Assembly: GCA_019744775.1 (NCBI GenBank)
Contig: JAIETZ010000003.1
Location: 62,001 to 126,000 of the forward strand
DNA length: 64,000 nucleotides
Direction: 5' to 3'
Origin: Candidatus Obscuribacterales bacterium
GTDB taxonomy: Bacteria; Cyanobacteriota; Vampirovibrionia; Obscuribacterales; Obscuribacteraceae
In this document: piece after piece, positions 17,337 to 26,533 of the stretch
Numbering within the stretch: the first letter of the stretch is position 1
Layout: every line of letters begins with the position of its first letter
The notes under the pieces: generated by a model
The model's database searches: none
What the model was told of the DNA's origin: nothing
Seen by the model: the letters and a program-made list of their open reading frames with translations, nothing else
Program-made: the position numbers and the translations under genes

Positions 17337-18751
17337 GTAAAACTCAGCCAAGCTTTCTTTAGCTTGTCGGAAAAATCTTTGAGGGCATCGTCAACTTGCT
17401 TGCCTGATTCCGCAAATGGGCAGCTTTTGCCTGAAGCTTGAGTGGCGTTGTGATGGCCTGTCGCCATTGGTTCGCTGACATTCAGGTTAAACAACTGGCG
17501 CAGAGCTTCTGCCTGTTGGCGCAGTGCACCGTAGTCTGTTGTTGCCTTTAGTTGAACTGTTGGGTGGTGAAGGATTTGGTTGATGATACTGCGGCTGATG
17601 TCTTCCATCTTGTCGCGCATATCGCCGGAATCGTTGCCGGCTGATTGTGATTTGGCCATTTGCGCCAGGCGAATGGACTCGATTTTTTGACGCAGTTCTG
17701 TAATTGTCGGCACAACAAGAAGCGATCTCTGCCATCCGTTGAAACTTTCCAGTGACTCAAAAACAATGTCTTCTGCTTCGGCAACAAGAGCTTCACGTTC
17801 AGCCATGTTTTTGTTGACGATAGCCATCAAATCATCGGCGTGGAATGATTTCACTCCGGCAATGTCGGCTATGTCCGGATTAACGTTGCGTGGGACGGAA
17901 ATATCAATAATGGAAAGATTTGGGTTTGTCTTTTGAGCTTGCAAGTCTTTGGCGTCCAGAAGAAACTGTGGTGCTGATGTGGAAACAAACACTATGTCGG
18001 CACTTGCTGCCAGTTGCGGCAAATCTTCCATGGTGAAACCGGTCTTCATTCTGTGCGCATTTGGTATATCACCGTTTGTCAGCGATGCCAATCTTTCTTG
18101 GCTGCGATTGAGCACAACTACAGGACCGTTGCCATTTTCTGTAAGCAAATGCTTTAGCAAGACTTTGCCCATTTTGCCCGCACCGACAACCACGATGTTT
18201 TTCTCTGCTAGTGGTCCCATTAATTCGCGCGCCAACTCGACTGCTGCCGAGCTAATGGACACAGCGCGGCGTCCCATTGATGTTTCCGTGCGTACACGCT
18301 TGCCGCAGTTGAGGGCTGTTTTGAAAAGTTGATCGAGAAATGGTCCAGCTGTGCCGGCATCAAGAGCTGCTTGATGCGAGTCCTTCACTTGGGCCATTAT
18401 CTGCCCTTCGCCCAAAACCATGCTGTCTAGTCCGCTGGCGACACGGAACAAGTGCAAGACAACGTCTTCTCTCAGAAGTTTGAAATTGGGACGTAGTGCT
18501 CCGTGGTCAGCAACAGTTTGTGTTGACAGGAAAAACGATTCGATTTCTTGGAGTCCTGCTTGCACATCGGAGACAAGCGCATAGACTTCTGTTCTGTTGC
18601 AGGTCGAAACAACTGCTGCTTCCTTGATGTGCGGCATGCGAGCAAGTGCATGCAATGCGTGCGTCAAACAGGAAGTAGGGATAATGAACCGTTCGCGGAT
18701 AGCAATTGGACTTGAGTGGTAATTGAGACCGCAGACGACCAGGTGATTCAT
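17333..18751 (-). CDS. hemA: Glutamyl-tRNA reductase
   Basis: First enzyme of the C5 route to 5-aminolevulinate, from glutamyl-tRNA. 472 residues. The catalytic Cys lies in VVSTCNRTEVYAL, the NADPH site in IVVVGAGKMGKVLLKHL, and the dimerisation helices follow. GLNYHSSPIAIRERF at the N-terminus is standard. A 45-residue C-terminal tail after the last helix (NATQASGKSCPF onward) is longer than usual. First gene of the heme operon, downstream of a promoter with a palindrome in its spacer. Confidence 0.96.
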   Translation of the reverse strand: MNHLVVCGLNYHSSPIAIRERFIIPTSCLTHALHALARMPHIKEAAVVSTCNRTEVYALVSDVQAGLQEIESFFLSTQTVADHGALRPNFKLLREDVVLHLFRVASGLDSMVLGEGQIMAQVKDSHQAALDAGTAGPFLDQLFKTALNCGKRVRTETSMGRRAVSISSAAVELARELMGPLAEKNIVVVGAGKMGKVLLKHLLTENGNGPVVVLNRSQERLASLTNGDIPNAHRMKTGFTMEDLPQLAASADIVFVSTSAPQFLLDAKDLQAQKTNPNLSIIDISVPRNVNPDIADIAGVKSFHADDLMAIVNKNMAEREALVAEAEDIVFESLESFNGWQRSLLVVPTITELRQKIESIRLAQMAKSQSAGNDSGDMRDKMEDISRSIINQILHHPTVQLKATTDYGALRQQAEALRQLFNLNVSEPMATGHHNATQASGKSCPFAESGKQVDDALKDFSDKLKKAWLSFT

Positions 18752-18787
18752 TGTGGGCTTTCAAATAGAAATAAAAGTATTGTGCAA

Positions 18788-18816
18788 ATTATATCTAGGT
18801 GAAGCTTCACTGTAAG
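18788..18816 (-). promoter_or_regulatory. Heme operon promoter with 12-bp palindrome in the spacer
   Basis: On the minus strand CTTACA (plus 18811-18816), a 17-base spacer and a perfect TATAAT (plus 18788-18793). The spacer contains GTGAAGCTTCAC (18799-18810), a perfect palindrome placed as a repressor site would be. The rest of 18752-18915 holds no gene that I can see. Confidence 0.6.
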
Positions 18817-18915
18817 TGTCCTTAAGAATAGCGTTAAGAATCTAAAGTGGTTAGCTCGAAGATATATCGCCTGTGCGCATCACCAGGGCAAGAATTATCT
18901 ACTTGACATACATAC

Positions 18916-19797
18916 TTAAAGCCTGGCTAATTTCTTCTTTGTATCAGACAGCCAGGTCTGCAACTCCGTTTGAAGCTCCGGGTGCAACTTTATTGCCAGC
19001 CAATAAAGGCCTTCTGTAATTCGCAAAGTTGGCCTGGAAAGTCGGTCTTCTTTTTGGTTTGGCAGGTAGAAGTAGCGTTTTTGTTTTATTGCTTTTAGCG
19101 AAGTCCAGGGAGATTTTTGCGGCAAGGATGATTCTTTTGCTTCGAATGGAAGGATGATTAGATCCGGATTTGCCATAACCAATTTTTCCATACTGTAATG
19201 CGGGTAGCCTTTTGTTGATTGAGTGACGATGTTGATGCCACCGGCAGTCACAATCAACTCATTGAGAAAACTATCGGTGCCGACCGTGAGTAGTGGCTCC
19301 GGCCAGACGCAGAAGAAGACGCGTGGCTTTGATTTTGCTTTGGCGATTATTGATTTGAGGTTGGTTACGCTTTCGTTGAATGCCTGTGCCAATTGATTTG
19401 CTTCTTTTGGCTTGCCGGTTATTTCGCCAAGTGCAATCAGATTCGCTGGTATTTGGCTCAGGTGATCATTGGACAAGATAATTACCTTGAAGCCCTTGTG
19501 CTTTAAAAGCGAACCAAGTGCTTCTTGTCCTTTGACCAGAATTATTGTGTCCGGTTTCAAACGCATAACGCGCTCAATGTTGACGGAGACAAATGACCCG
19601 GCTTTTTCAATCTTCGTTGTGTCCGGTGGAAAGTCGCAGTAGGTAGACACGCCAACGAGCAACTTCTCCGCCTTGAGGGAAAACAGAAGTTCCGTGTTCG
19701 ATGGTGCCAGCGAAACAATTCGCGCCGATGTCTGAACCGCCGCCATCGCGCTTGTACAAAAAAGATATAGCATCAAAAGCGCGTGAAGGAATTTCAT
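18916..19797 (-). CDS. BtuF/FhuD-type periplasmic binding protein
   Basis: Helical-backbone metal-receptor family, binding corrinoids, heme or metal chelates for ABC import. About 293 residues with a signal peptide (MKFLHALLMLYLFCTSAMA). Family features: RIVSLAPSNTELLFSLKA, GVSTYCDFPP, IERVMRLKPDTIILV, and late GGINIV...YPHYSMEKLVMANPDLIIL. The YCDFPP motif is typical of the BtuF branch. The ATG at 19795-19797 overlaps the upstream kinase stop (ATGA). No permease or ABC ATPase is in the window, so the ligand is unresolved. Confidence 0.85.
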   Translation of the reverse strand: MKFLHALLMLYLFCTSAMAAVQTSARIVSLAPSNTELLFSLKAEKLLVGVSTYCDFPPDTTKIEKAGSFVSVNIERVMRLKPDTIILVKGQEALGSLLKHKGFKVIILSNDHLSQIPANLIALGEITGKPKEANQLAQAFNESVTNLKSIIAKAKSKPRVFFCVWPEPLLTVGTDSFLNELIVTAGGINIVTQSTKGYPHYSMEKLVMANPDLIILPFEAKESSLPQKSPWTSLKAIKQKRYFYLPNQKEDRLSRPTLRITEGLYWLAIKLHPELQTELQTWLSDTKKKLARL

Positions 19798-20336
19798 AGC
19801 CAACTCGTAATTTCTTTGAGGCGCTCTTCTACTGACTTGCCTTTGACAAACAAAGTCCTATTGAGTAAATTCCATTCGTACAACGTCATACGCGTTAGCC
19901 TATCGATTTGCTTTTGATAATCCGCATCTGTCCAGCGAAAGCCGTCGTCTACCGGCGGAAACATCGGCGGTACGAAAATTATGTGCGTGTATTTTTCTGA
20001 TTGCTTGCGCGCCTTTTCGTAATATGCCTCTGTGTCATAACTCATCGCCTGGCAAATATTCCAGCGCTGCCACAAGACCCAACAATCAATTGTTGATCTA
20101 TCGGAGACAAAACCACCGTTTTTATCTTCTGTTTGAATCTGCGCATCAAGAACAGATTTCTTGAAAGCTTCTTGATCAGGAATATCGCCTATGCGTTCAT
20201 AACCCAACTGCCGACATATATCTCGTCCCAGTTCAGGAATAATGGGCAAGCCCAATTCTTTGCTGAGCGGCTCGGCCAAGGTTGTTTTACCTACGCCGGA
20301 AGCACCAGTGAGAATAATGCGACGATTTGAGGTCAA
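19794..20336 (-). CDS. NadR-like P-loop nucleoside kinase / AAA ATPase
   Basis: 180 residues with Walker A LTGASGVGKTT at the N-terminus, VSDRSTIDCWVLWQ as the kinase DRS segment, and HIIFVPPMFPP late, the pattern of the AAA_28/NadR ribosylnicotinamide-kinase-like group. The substrate cannot be told from sequence. The TTG start overlaps the flotillin stop (TTGA), and its own stop overlaps the binding-protein start, so it is translationally embedded in this operon. Confidence 0.8.
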   Translation of the reverse strand: MTSNRRIILTGASGVGKTTLAEPLSKELGLPIIPELGRDICRQLGYERIGDIPDQEAFKKSVLDAQIQTEDKNGGFVSDRSTIDCWVLWQRWNICQAMSYDTEAYYEKARKQSEKYTHIIFVPPMFPPVDDGFRWTDADYQKQIDRLTRMTLYEWNLLNRTLFVKGKSVEERLKEITSWL

Positions 20337-21823
20337 GAGTTTTCCGAATTGCCTTCTTTGTTTTCCTGGTTTGCTTTCAGTGCTTGACTTAAGTCATAAC
20401 CAGTAAGACCTTTTACCATAGTCATACCTTGCGCGGCAACATTCAATACCTCGCTTGTAATTTTGCTGGCGCTTGTTGAGTCTGAACCTGTCGCTAAAAC
20501 AGTCAGGTTGCCAATCTTGGAAATTGGCTCGGCTGCTGCGCTTACAACTTCAGGTAGCTTTTGCATGAGCATCGAAGCCACGGCTGCTTGATTGTAAAGT
20601 TTGAACGATTCGGCTCTCTTCTGCATGGCTTCAGCTTCTGCCTGACCTTGCGCTTTGATAACTTCAGCTTGGGCAAGACCTTTGGCTTTTTCCGCTTCAG
20701 CTTGTCCAACACCTATCGCCTTGGCTGCTTCAGCATCGGCCAAAGCTCGGAGTTTTGTAGCCTCAGCAAGACCTTTTGCTTCTAATTGCATTTTTTGCGC
20801 TTGTGCTTCGGCAATTAGTCTTACTCTTGTTTGCTCGGCTTCAGCAGGCTTTGTTATCTGTGCTTGCAGTTCAACTTCTCGTCTTTGTACTTCGACGTTT
20901 TGAAGTTCAACTTGCTTTTCCATTTCAACGATTTTGATTTTTTGGTTTTCCACAACCAAAGTTTGTTGTTGTTGAGCTTTTACGATGTCGTAAGCCATAT
21001 CGCTTTCCGCTTTTTGTTTGGCTACTTCCATTTGGTAGTTCGCTTGGTTGACTTGGAAATTCTTCGAGGCTTCCGCTACTCGAGTGTCGGCCAACAGTTT
21101 TGCCTTGGCTCCTTCTTCTGCGGCTTGTGCTTGAGCAATGGCTGAGTCGCGTTGTGCTTGTGCTTGGGCGATACTCGTGTCTCTGCTGGCTTGAGCGACA
21201 CCGATGTCGGCTGCTTTCTTGGCCTCGGCAGTTTGCTTGCGTCCCAATGCTTCGAGATAACCAACGGAGTCTTTGATTTCTTTGATGGTAAACGAAACAA
21301 CAGTCAGCCCCATTTTGTTTAAGTCGGGCACTGATTCTTTCTGTACGCGTCCGGCAAACTCGTTGAAGCTTTGAATCAATTGCTCAACTTCCATCGTTCC
21401 TAATATGGCGCGCAAGTGACCGACGAGAGTCTCATGCGCGATATTGGCTATTTCTTCATTTGATTTGCCGAGAAATTGTTCGGCTGCTGTGGCGATTGAT
21501 ACTGTGTCTCCGGCAACTTTAACTTGAGCTACACCCTCTACAAAAATCGGTACACCGGTTTTTGTAATAATCGGCGCTTGTGAATGTACTTCAATCGTCA
21601 TGATTTCCAGACTAAGAAAAGAGCGCTGTTGAATGAGTGGATAGACAACGTCGCCGCCACCCTTTATGATTTTAAACCCGTGTTCGCCGGTGCGTGCACC
21701 GACGCCGGTTATCACCATCGCTTGGTTGGGTCCACATTTTTGGTAGAAACTAGCCATGATCCATCCCACCAGGAATAGGACCACCAGGCCTAGTACACCG
21801 CTGCTTATCGTAAGTGGATCCAT
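20333..21823 (-). CDS. floT: Flotillin-like membrane scaffold protein
   Basis: Band-7/SPFH protein that organises membrane microdomains. From ATG 21821-21823 (GGAGG 7 bases upstream) it is about 496 residues: one N-terminal membrane segment (about 8-26), an SPFH domain to about 200, and a long Ala/Glu/Lys/Gln heptad region (about 200-420) with the flotillin EA repeats such as EAEKAKGLAQAE. It ends with QKLPEVVSAAAEPISKIGNLTVL, typical of FloT/YuaG. It follows the NfeD gene by 26 bases. Confidence 0.95.
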   Translation of the reverse strand: MDPLTISSGVLGLVVLFLVGWIMASFYQKCGPNQAMVITGVGARTGEHGFKIIKGGGDVVYPLIQQRSFLSLEIMTIEVHSQAPIITKTGVPIFVEGVAQVKVAGDTVSIATAAEQFLGKSNEEIANIAHETLVGHLRAILGTMEVEQLIQSFNEFAGRVQKESVPDLNKMGLTVVSFTIKEIKDSVGYLEALGRKQTAEAKKAADIGVAQASRDTSIAQAQAQRDSAIAQAQAAEEGAKAKLLADTRVAEASKNFQVNQANYQMEVAKQKAESDMAYDIVKAQQQQTLVVENQKIKIVEMEKQVELQNVEVQRREVELQAQITKPAEAEQTRVRLIAEAQAQKMQLEAKGLAEATKLRALADAEAAKAIGVGQAEAEKAKGLAQAEVIKAQGQAEAEAMQKRAESFKLYNQAAVASMLMQKLPEVVSAAAEPISKIGNLTVLATGSDSTSASKITSEVLNVAAQGMTMVKGLTGYDLSQALKANQENKEGNSENS

Positions 21824-21849
21824 GATTAACCTCCAGTCTAGTTTCGCAA

Positions 21850-22569
21850 TTAGGATTCCTTGTGCGGAAGACTGGTGTCCTCCAGCAAAAACTCTTTCCA
21901 AGGCTCGACGAGTACGACGTGATCCTGTACATCGGAGATGATCACTTTAGAGCCTTGTTCAAAATGTGCTTCCGGATTTAGTGCGCGTGCTGATTTGTTG
22001 TAGCGACTTAGTCCGATTACAAAAACTACTTCACCGACTTCTCCAGCTTGAATGGGCACGGTGACATCAGCGCGCTGTCCGATAAGATCGTCGGCATCTG
22101 GTTGTGACGTCACATGCATTTGGCGCACCATCCAGCTGAATGCTCGAAGCACTTGTCCGGTAACCAGAAGACTTACAATTGCCGCCGGTATCAAGGACCA
22201 AATTCCTAGAATCGGAACTATCTTCAATACAAAGATTCCGGCTACTCCGAAAAATGCCAGAAACACTGCTATTGTCATAGGACTGAAAATGGACAAAATC
22301 AGGCGTGGTATGCTCGTGCGCCCTCTATGGGTGGCTGGAATTACCGCTACTTTGCTTGGCGAAGTATTCATGTCCGCTAAATCGGCGTGGCTGCCATGCC
22401 CTGTGTGTCCGCCGTGAGCGCCATGTCCGAACCCGTGAGAAGCATCTATGTGCAAGCCGTGCGAACCGGCATCGGACAAGTGTCCTAGAAAAGCGCCCAC
22501 GAGCAGATAAATTGTGCCGACAGCACAACATACCAAGTACACATCACCGATTACGCCCAGAGGGGTCAC
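21850..22569 (-). CDS. NfeD/YqiJ-like membrane partner of flotillin
   Basis: 239 residues with a first membrane segment at about 5-28, a His/Gly-rich loop (about 35-62, repeated HG pairs), two further membrane segments (about 95-145), and a C-terminal OB-like domain (LIGQRADVTVPIQAGEVGEVVFVIG) as in NfeD proteins. The genomic pairing with flotillin is the classical nfeD/floT arrangement. GTG start at 22567-22569 with GAGG about 9 bases upstream. The His-rich loop could bind metal; that is inference. Confidence 0.85.
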   Translation of the reverse strand: MTPLGVIGDVYLVCCAVGTIYLLVGAFLGHLSDAGSHGLHIDASHGFGHGAHGGHTGHGSHADLADMNTSPSKVAVIPATHRGRTSIPRLILSIFSPMTIAVFLAFFGVAGIFVLKIVPILGIWSLIPAAIVSLLVTGQVLRAFSWMVRQMHVTSQPDADDLIGQRADVTVPIQAGEVGEVVFVIGLSRYNKSARALNPEAHFEQGSKVIISDVQDHVVLVEPWKEFLLEDTSLPHKES

Positions 22570-22721
22570 CTTTTTCAGCCTCAGAGAAGCCTTTCAGGTC
22601 GTTAATACCTCACATATGCAGCCTATAAACTTGTATTAGTACTTAACCTTCATCTTCCGTCATATTGCCGTCATAATGTAACTTAGTAGGACTAGTGTAG
22701 GAGGCTGATGGTTCTGGGTTG

Positions 22722-22743
22722 TAGGGGCGCATTGCATGCGCCC
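22722..22743. repeat. Dispersed palindrome, copy 3
   Basis: GGGGCGCATTGCATGCGCCC, the longest perfect copy, 24 bases before the DHH-CBS-CCA start codon and thus probably inside its 5' leader, where it could form a hairpin. Confidence 0.7.
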
Positions 22744-22767
22744 TTTCCCGGCGGTTCAAAGAACAGA

Positions 22768-25401
22768 ATGGAAATCGTACTCACCCACAACAATATGGAC
22801 TTCGACTCCTTGGCGGCGCAATACGCTGTCACCAAGTTGTTTCCTGGCACCCGTATGTTGCCTGGCTATCCTTTGGTGGGTAATGTTCGGGAATTCTTTG
22901 CCCTTTACCGTGATTCATTGCCTCTTTCGCAGCTGAAATACATCGATGCGAAAAACATCAAGCATATCTACATTGTCGATTGCCAGCATTTAGATCGCTT
23001 GGATGAATCAGCGCGTAAACTCATAAGTCGCAAGGACAATCCTGTCGGTTACACGATTTTTGATCACCATCACATTGATCCGGAAGGACTGGGTCCAAAT
23101 GCGAGAGGCGATTCAATCGTCAAAGCGGTTGGCGCAACTACGACTGTATTGGTTGACGAAATTCGCAATCGTGGTATCAAGCTCACACCTTTTGAAGCAA
23201 CGCTTCTCTTGATTGGTATCTACGAAGATACCGGATGTTTGACATATAGTGGCACGACGGCACTTGACGCGTCATGTGTTGCATATTTGCTCGAGCAAGG
23301 CGCCGACATTGCGCGCGTTAACGATTATCTAAATCCGAAGCAATCAGAAGAGCAGGTCAAATTGCTTGAAGAGCTAATCAATAACAGGCGAGTTGTTAAC
23401 GTGTCCGGCATGAAGGCGGTTATCGCCTGGTCGCAACGTACGAGATATCTTGAAGGGTTGGCCACGCTGACGAGAAAACTTGTTGAAATCGAATCTGCCG
23501 ACGCGGTAATAACAGTTGTGAAAATGCGTGATCGGATTCATCTTGTCGGTCGCTCAGATACGCAGTCAATTGATGTCCGCCAAATCGTACTTCAATTTGG
23601 CGGCGATGGACATCCGGGTGCCGGCTCTGCTGTAAGTCGCAAAACTTCCATTGAAGAGGTAATCAATGAAGTCGAAGAGTTGATCAAGAAGCAAGTAAAA
23701 CCGGAGAAGACGGCTGCGGAAATCATGCAGGCACCTGTGCGCAGTGTGAGGCCGCGCGTAACTATGGAAGAAGCTTCGCGTATTATGCTTCGTTATGGTT
23801 TGGACGGACTTGTAGTTACCGAAGGCAATGAAGTTGTCGGTGTTGTATCGCGCAGAGATATTGATCAAGCGCTGCATCACAAGTTGGGTCATGCTCCTGT
23901 GCAAGGGTTTATGAGCAGGCCTGTACTGTCCATTCGTCCTGAAACGCCGCTTAGCGAGATTCAACATACGATGGTTCATGAAGATATCGGCAAATTGCCG
24001 GTACTTGATGCAAGCGACCAGCTAATCGGTATTGTGACGCGTCATGAAGTGCTTAGGACTCTTTATGGTTCGCATGCGGAGGAAGATCAAGAACATTTTG
24101 CGTTGCCTCAAAAACGCTACGTTCACTATCGTGATCGTCTAAATATTTTGAGCGATTCAACGCTTTGGTTGTTCGAGGAGCTAGGTCGCCAGGCTGCGCT
24201 TTTGAATATGACTGCATATGCCGTTGGTGGTTGTGTGCGTGATTTGTTTCTTGGTTTGCCTAATTTGGACTTGGATTTCGTAGTTGAAGGTTCGGCGATC
24301 GATTTAGCTAAAGCTCTGGAAACAGCTTACCCTGGGCGTTTGCAGTTGGTCGCCAAACATGATCGTTTTCAAACGGCAACGATGATTTTCAATGCTGAGC
24401 ACAAATTGGAAATCGACATTTCGACTGCGCGAACGGAATTCTACGAATTTCCGGCAGCGTTGCCTACCGTTGAAGCGTCAGGTCTTGAGCAAGATCTTTA
24501 TCGTCGAGATTTTACAATAAATGCGTTGGCTGTCTGTTTAAATCCCGGACAATTTGGTGACGTTATAGATTACTTCGGTGGCTTGGAAGATCTTGAGGCA
24601 AGACTTGTTCGCATATTGCATCCGTTTAGTTTTATTGAAGATCCGACAAGACTCGTGAGAGCGGCGCGCTTTGCCGCAAGACTTGGCTTTGAGTTGGAAG
24701 ACAAGACTTGCAGGCAGGCTGAAAGAGCGATAAATATGGGCATCTTCGATAATCTCGGCGGTGCTCGCATGCGCACAGAATTACAATTAATTCTCGAATC
24801 AAAAGACAGATTGAAGGCATTGGATTTACTTGGGCGCCTTGGCGGACGCTTACGTTATCTTGATGCACATCTTAGCTATGGTGTTGACATTAGGCGATCT
24901 CTTCGACGAGCTGAAAGATTGCTTGCGCACTATCGAGTGGATAATAACTGGACTGTCTATTTGGGAGTCTTGTTGGCGCAACTCGGACCGTCTCAGGCTA
25001 CTGAAGCAATGGAGCGTTTGCAGATAAGCAATCAAGATATAAGTGACATCAGTCGCGGGCTTGTGTTGGCTGAAGAATTGAATTCGGTTTCTTCAGAATT
25101 AAAACGAAGTGAGATTTATGAGTTGTTTAAAGGACAAAGTGACCAGTCACTGGCAATCGCCGCGTGTCTGGCAACTCCAGGAAGTCCATTGCGCCGCATT
25201 GTCAAACTCTATCTGGAGCAATTGAAACCAATTGAACTTTCAGTAAGTGGTGCGGATTTACTTGCTATGGGTGTGCAACAAGGCCCGCAAATAGGCGAAG
25301 TGTTGAAGTCAGTGCTTGCCGCCAAACTAGATGGACAAATAAACGGATCAGACGACGAAATCGCCTTCGTCAAAGCACAACTCGGCCAAGCGCTGAAATA
25401 A
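22768..25401 (+). CDS. DHH phosphoesterase-CBS pair-tRNA nucleotidyltransferase fusion
   Basis: About 877 residues in three parts. DHH/DHHA1 phosphoesterase (1-310): THNNMDFDSLAAQ, FDHHHID, and GGDGHPGAGSAV. Two CBS domains (about 318-440): AAEIMQAPVRSVRP and VQGFMSRPVLSIRP. Class II nucleotidyltransferase (about 475 to end): AVGGCVRDLFLGLPNLDLDFV, RRDFTINALAV and EDPTRLVRAARFAARLGF, as in CCA- or A-adding enzymes. Likely matures or repairs tRNA 3' ends, with the CBS pair sensing an adenylate. The ATG at 22768 fits the domain start; the frame is open from 22708. CC-, A- or CCA-specificity cannot be told. Confidence 0.93.
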   Translation: MEIVLTHNNMDFDSLAAQYAVTKLFPGTRMLPGYPLVGNVREFFALYRDSLPLSQLKYIDAKNIKHIYIVDCQHLDRLDESARKLISRKDNPVGYTIFDHHHIDPEGLGPNARGDSIVKAVGATTTVLVDEIRNRGIKLTPFEATLLLIGIYEDTGCLTYSGTTALDASCVAYLLEQGADIARVNDYLNPKQSEEQVKLLEELINNRRVVNVSGMKAVIAWSQRTRYLEGLATLTRKLVEIESADAVITVVKMRDRIHLVGRSDTQSIDVRQIVLQFGGDGHPGAGSAVSRKTSIEEVINEVEELIKKQVKPEKTAAEIMQAPVRSVRPRVTMEEASRIMLRYGLDGLVVTEGNEVVGVVSRRDIDQALHHKLGHAPVQGFMSRPVLSIRPETPLSEIQHTMVHEDIGKLPVLDASDQLIGIVTRHEVLRTLYGSHAEEDQEHFALPQKRYVHYRDRLNILSDSTLWLFEELGRQAALLNMTAYAVGGCVRDLFLGLPNLDLDFVVEGSAIDLAKALETAYPGRLQLVAKHDRFQTATMIFNAEHKLEIDISTARTEFYEFPAALPTVEASGLEQDLYRRDFTINALAVCLNPGQFGDVIDYFGGLEDLEARLVRILHPFSFIEDPTRLVRAARFAARLGFELEDKTCRQAERAINMGIFDNLGGARMRTELQLILESKDRLKALDLLGRLGGRLRYLDAHLSYGVDIRRSLRRAERLLAHYRVDNNWTVYLGVLLAQLGPSQATEAMERLQISNQDISDISRGLVLAEELNSVSSELKRSEIYELFKGQSDQSLAIAACLATPGSPLRRIVKLYLEQLKPIELSVSGADLLAMGVQQGPQIGEVLKSVLAAKLDGQINGSDDEIAFVKAQLGQALK

Positions 25402-26457
25402 TTACGACGGCTCCGCGAATAGGCGCTGTGCCATATTCGGTGGCACGATTAATGTCACCGCTTCCGGTACAACGCTTATGTGCATCGGTGTGTGGCCGCA
25501 CGAGTCGCCGTCAATCATAGCCAGTACTTGCTTGTGTTGCGGTGCTTCAATGTGCGGCTTGCCGCCTATAAAACCACGTATCTTGTGTCCAAGTTTCTGC
25601 AACGTAGACATCGGACTTTTAATCGGCATTACATCAAGCGTGACACTTTTTACTTTGCGAATGTAATACGGTGCTTGCCCGCCAAAGAAGCCGACGGAAA
25701 ATCTAAATCCCAACTGAAGGTAATCCGCAAAATGCGAAGGATCAAGAATACAAAGATCCAGCAACCCATCATCAGGTAACGCAGTTTCCGAAAGAATTCC
25801 CATCCCTACATCGGCAATATTCGTCACGAAAATTCCTGAAGCCGTAACTTGAAATTTACTGCCGTCTGCGTTCACGCTAAAAACAACCGGAGGCAACGCA
25901 AATGTCTGCACCATCGATGTTGCATAAGCAAGCATTTTCCAATTGGCCTTATCTTGGTGCGCTGGTGAAATCACAGCATCTGACATTGGTCCCGCGCCTG
26001 CTGCAACAGAGAAGTAATGTCCGTTCATCATGCCGAGATCAATTTTTCTCGTAACGCCGTGACAGATGATGTTCAACGCCTTGTGCAACGGATCAGCAAG
26101 CAAGTTGTCTTCATAAATTCCCAAATTGCGCGCCAGGATATTTCCAGTTCCCATCGGCACAATTCCAACCGGCACGGAAGAATTAGATTGCGCAAGCGCA
26201 CCAAGCAACGTGCGCACCGTACCATCACCACCTGCTGCCACCACAAGGTCAGGCGCTTGCGGCGCAGCGTTCAAAATATCTTCGCCGCTTAAATGCGCGC
26301 GTGTTGGTACAACCGTAACAGTGCAACCAAAATGTTGGCAGAGTCTGTTTACTATCGTGCCGACCCACAAATCAGGATCACCGGCTTGACCGGCAATCGG
26401 GTTGTAGACAACGACGATGTTGTTTACGGGTTCCAGAGATTCTTGTAATGATGTCAT
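25402..26457 (-). CDS. Diacylglycerol/lipid kinase family protein
   Basis: YegS/DgkB-like kinase of 351 residues. It has the ATP-binding start VVVYNPIAGQAGD, the VAAGGDGTVRTLLGAL signature, VPMGTGNILARNLGI, and the C-terminal beta domain with DDGLLDLCILDP. The lipid substrate (diacylglycerol, ceramide or other) is undetermined. An insertion of about 25 residues (SPMSTLQKLGHKIRGFIGGK) precedes the last strands. Its stop codon abuts the stop of the fusion gene (TAATTA), so the convergent genes have no spacer. Confidence 0.9.
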   Translation of the reverse strand: MTSLQESLEPVNNIVVVYNPIAGQAGDPDLWVGTIVNRLCQHFGCTVTVVPTRAHLSGEDILNAAPQAPDLVVAAGGDGTVRTLLGALAQSNSSVPVGIVPMGTGNILARNLGIYEDNLLADPLHKALNIICHGVTRKIDLGMMNGHYFSVAAGAGPMSDAVISPAHQDKANWKMLAYATSMVQTFALPPVVFSVNADGSKFQVTASGIFVTNIADVGMGILSETALPDDGLLDLCILDPSHFADYLQLGFRFSVGFFGGQAPYYIRKVKSVTLDVMPIKSPMSTLQKLGHKIRGFIGGKPHIEAPQHKQVLAMIDGDSCGHTPMHISVVPEAVTLIVPPNMAQRLFAEPS

Positions 26458-26533
26458 GAAGTTAACGATAGAAGGTCATGTAAATGCTAAAATCACCGAC
26501 CATTGCCCAATTAGCCCCATTCCGAGGACGCTC

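Noticed and set aside
18752-18915. Cobalamin riboswitch linked to the BtuF-like gene
   Set aside because: This region is downstream of the BtuF-like gene, and no B12-box-like sequence is seen here or before the operon at 22570-22700.
20561-21145. Plus-strand frames of 74-104 codons inside the flotillin gene
   Set aside because: They arise from the repetitive Ala/Glu/Lys codons of the flotillin coiled coil read antisense.
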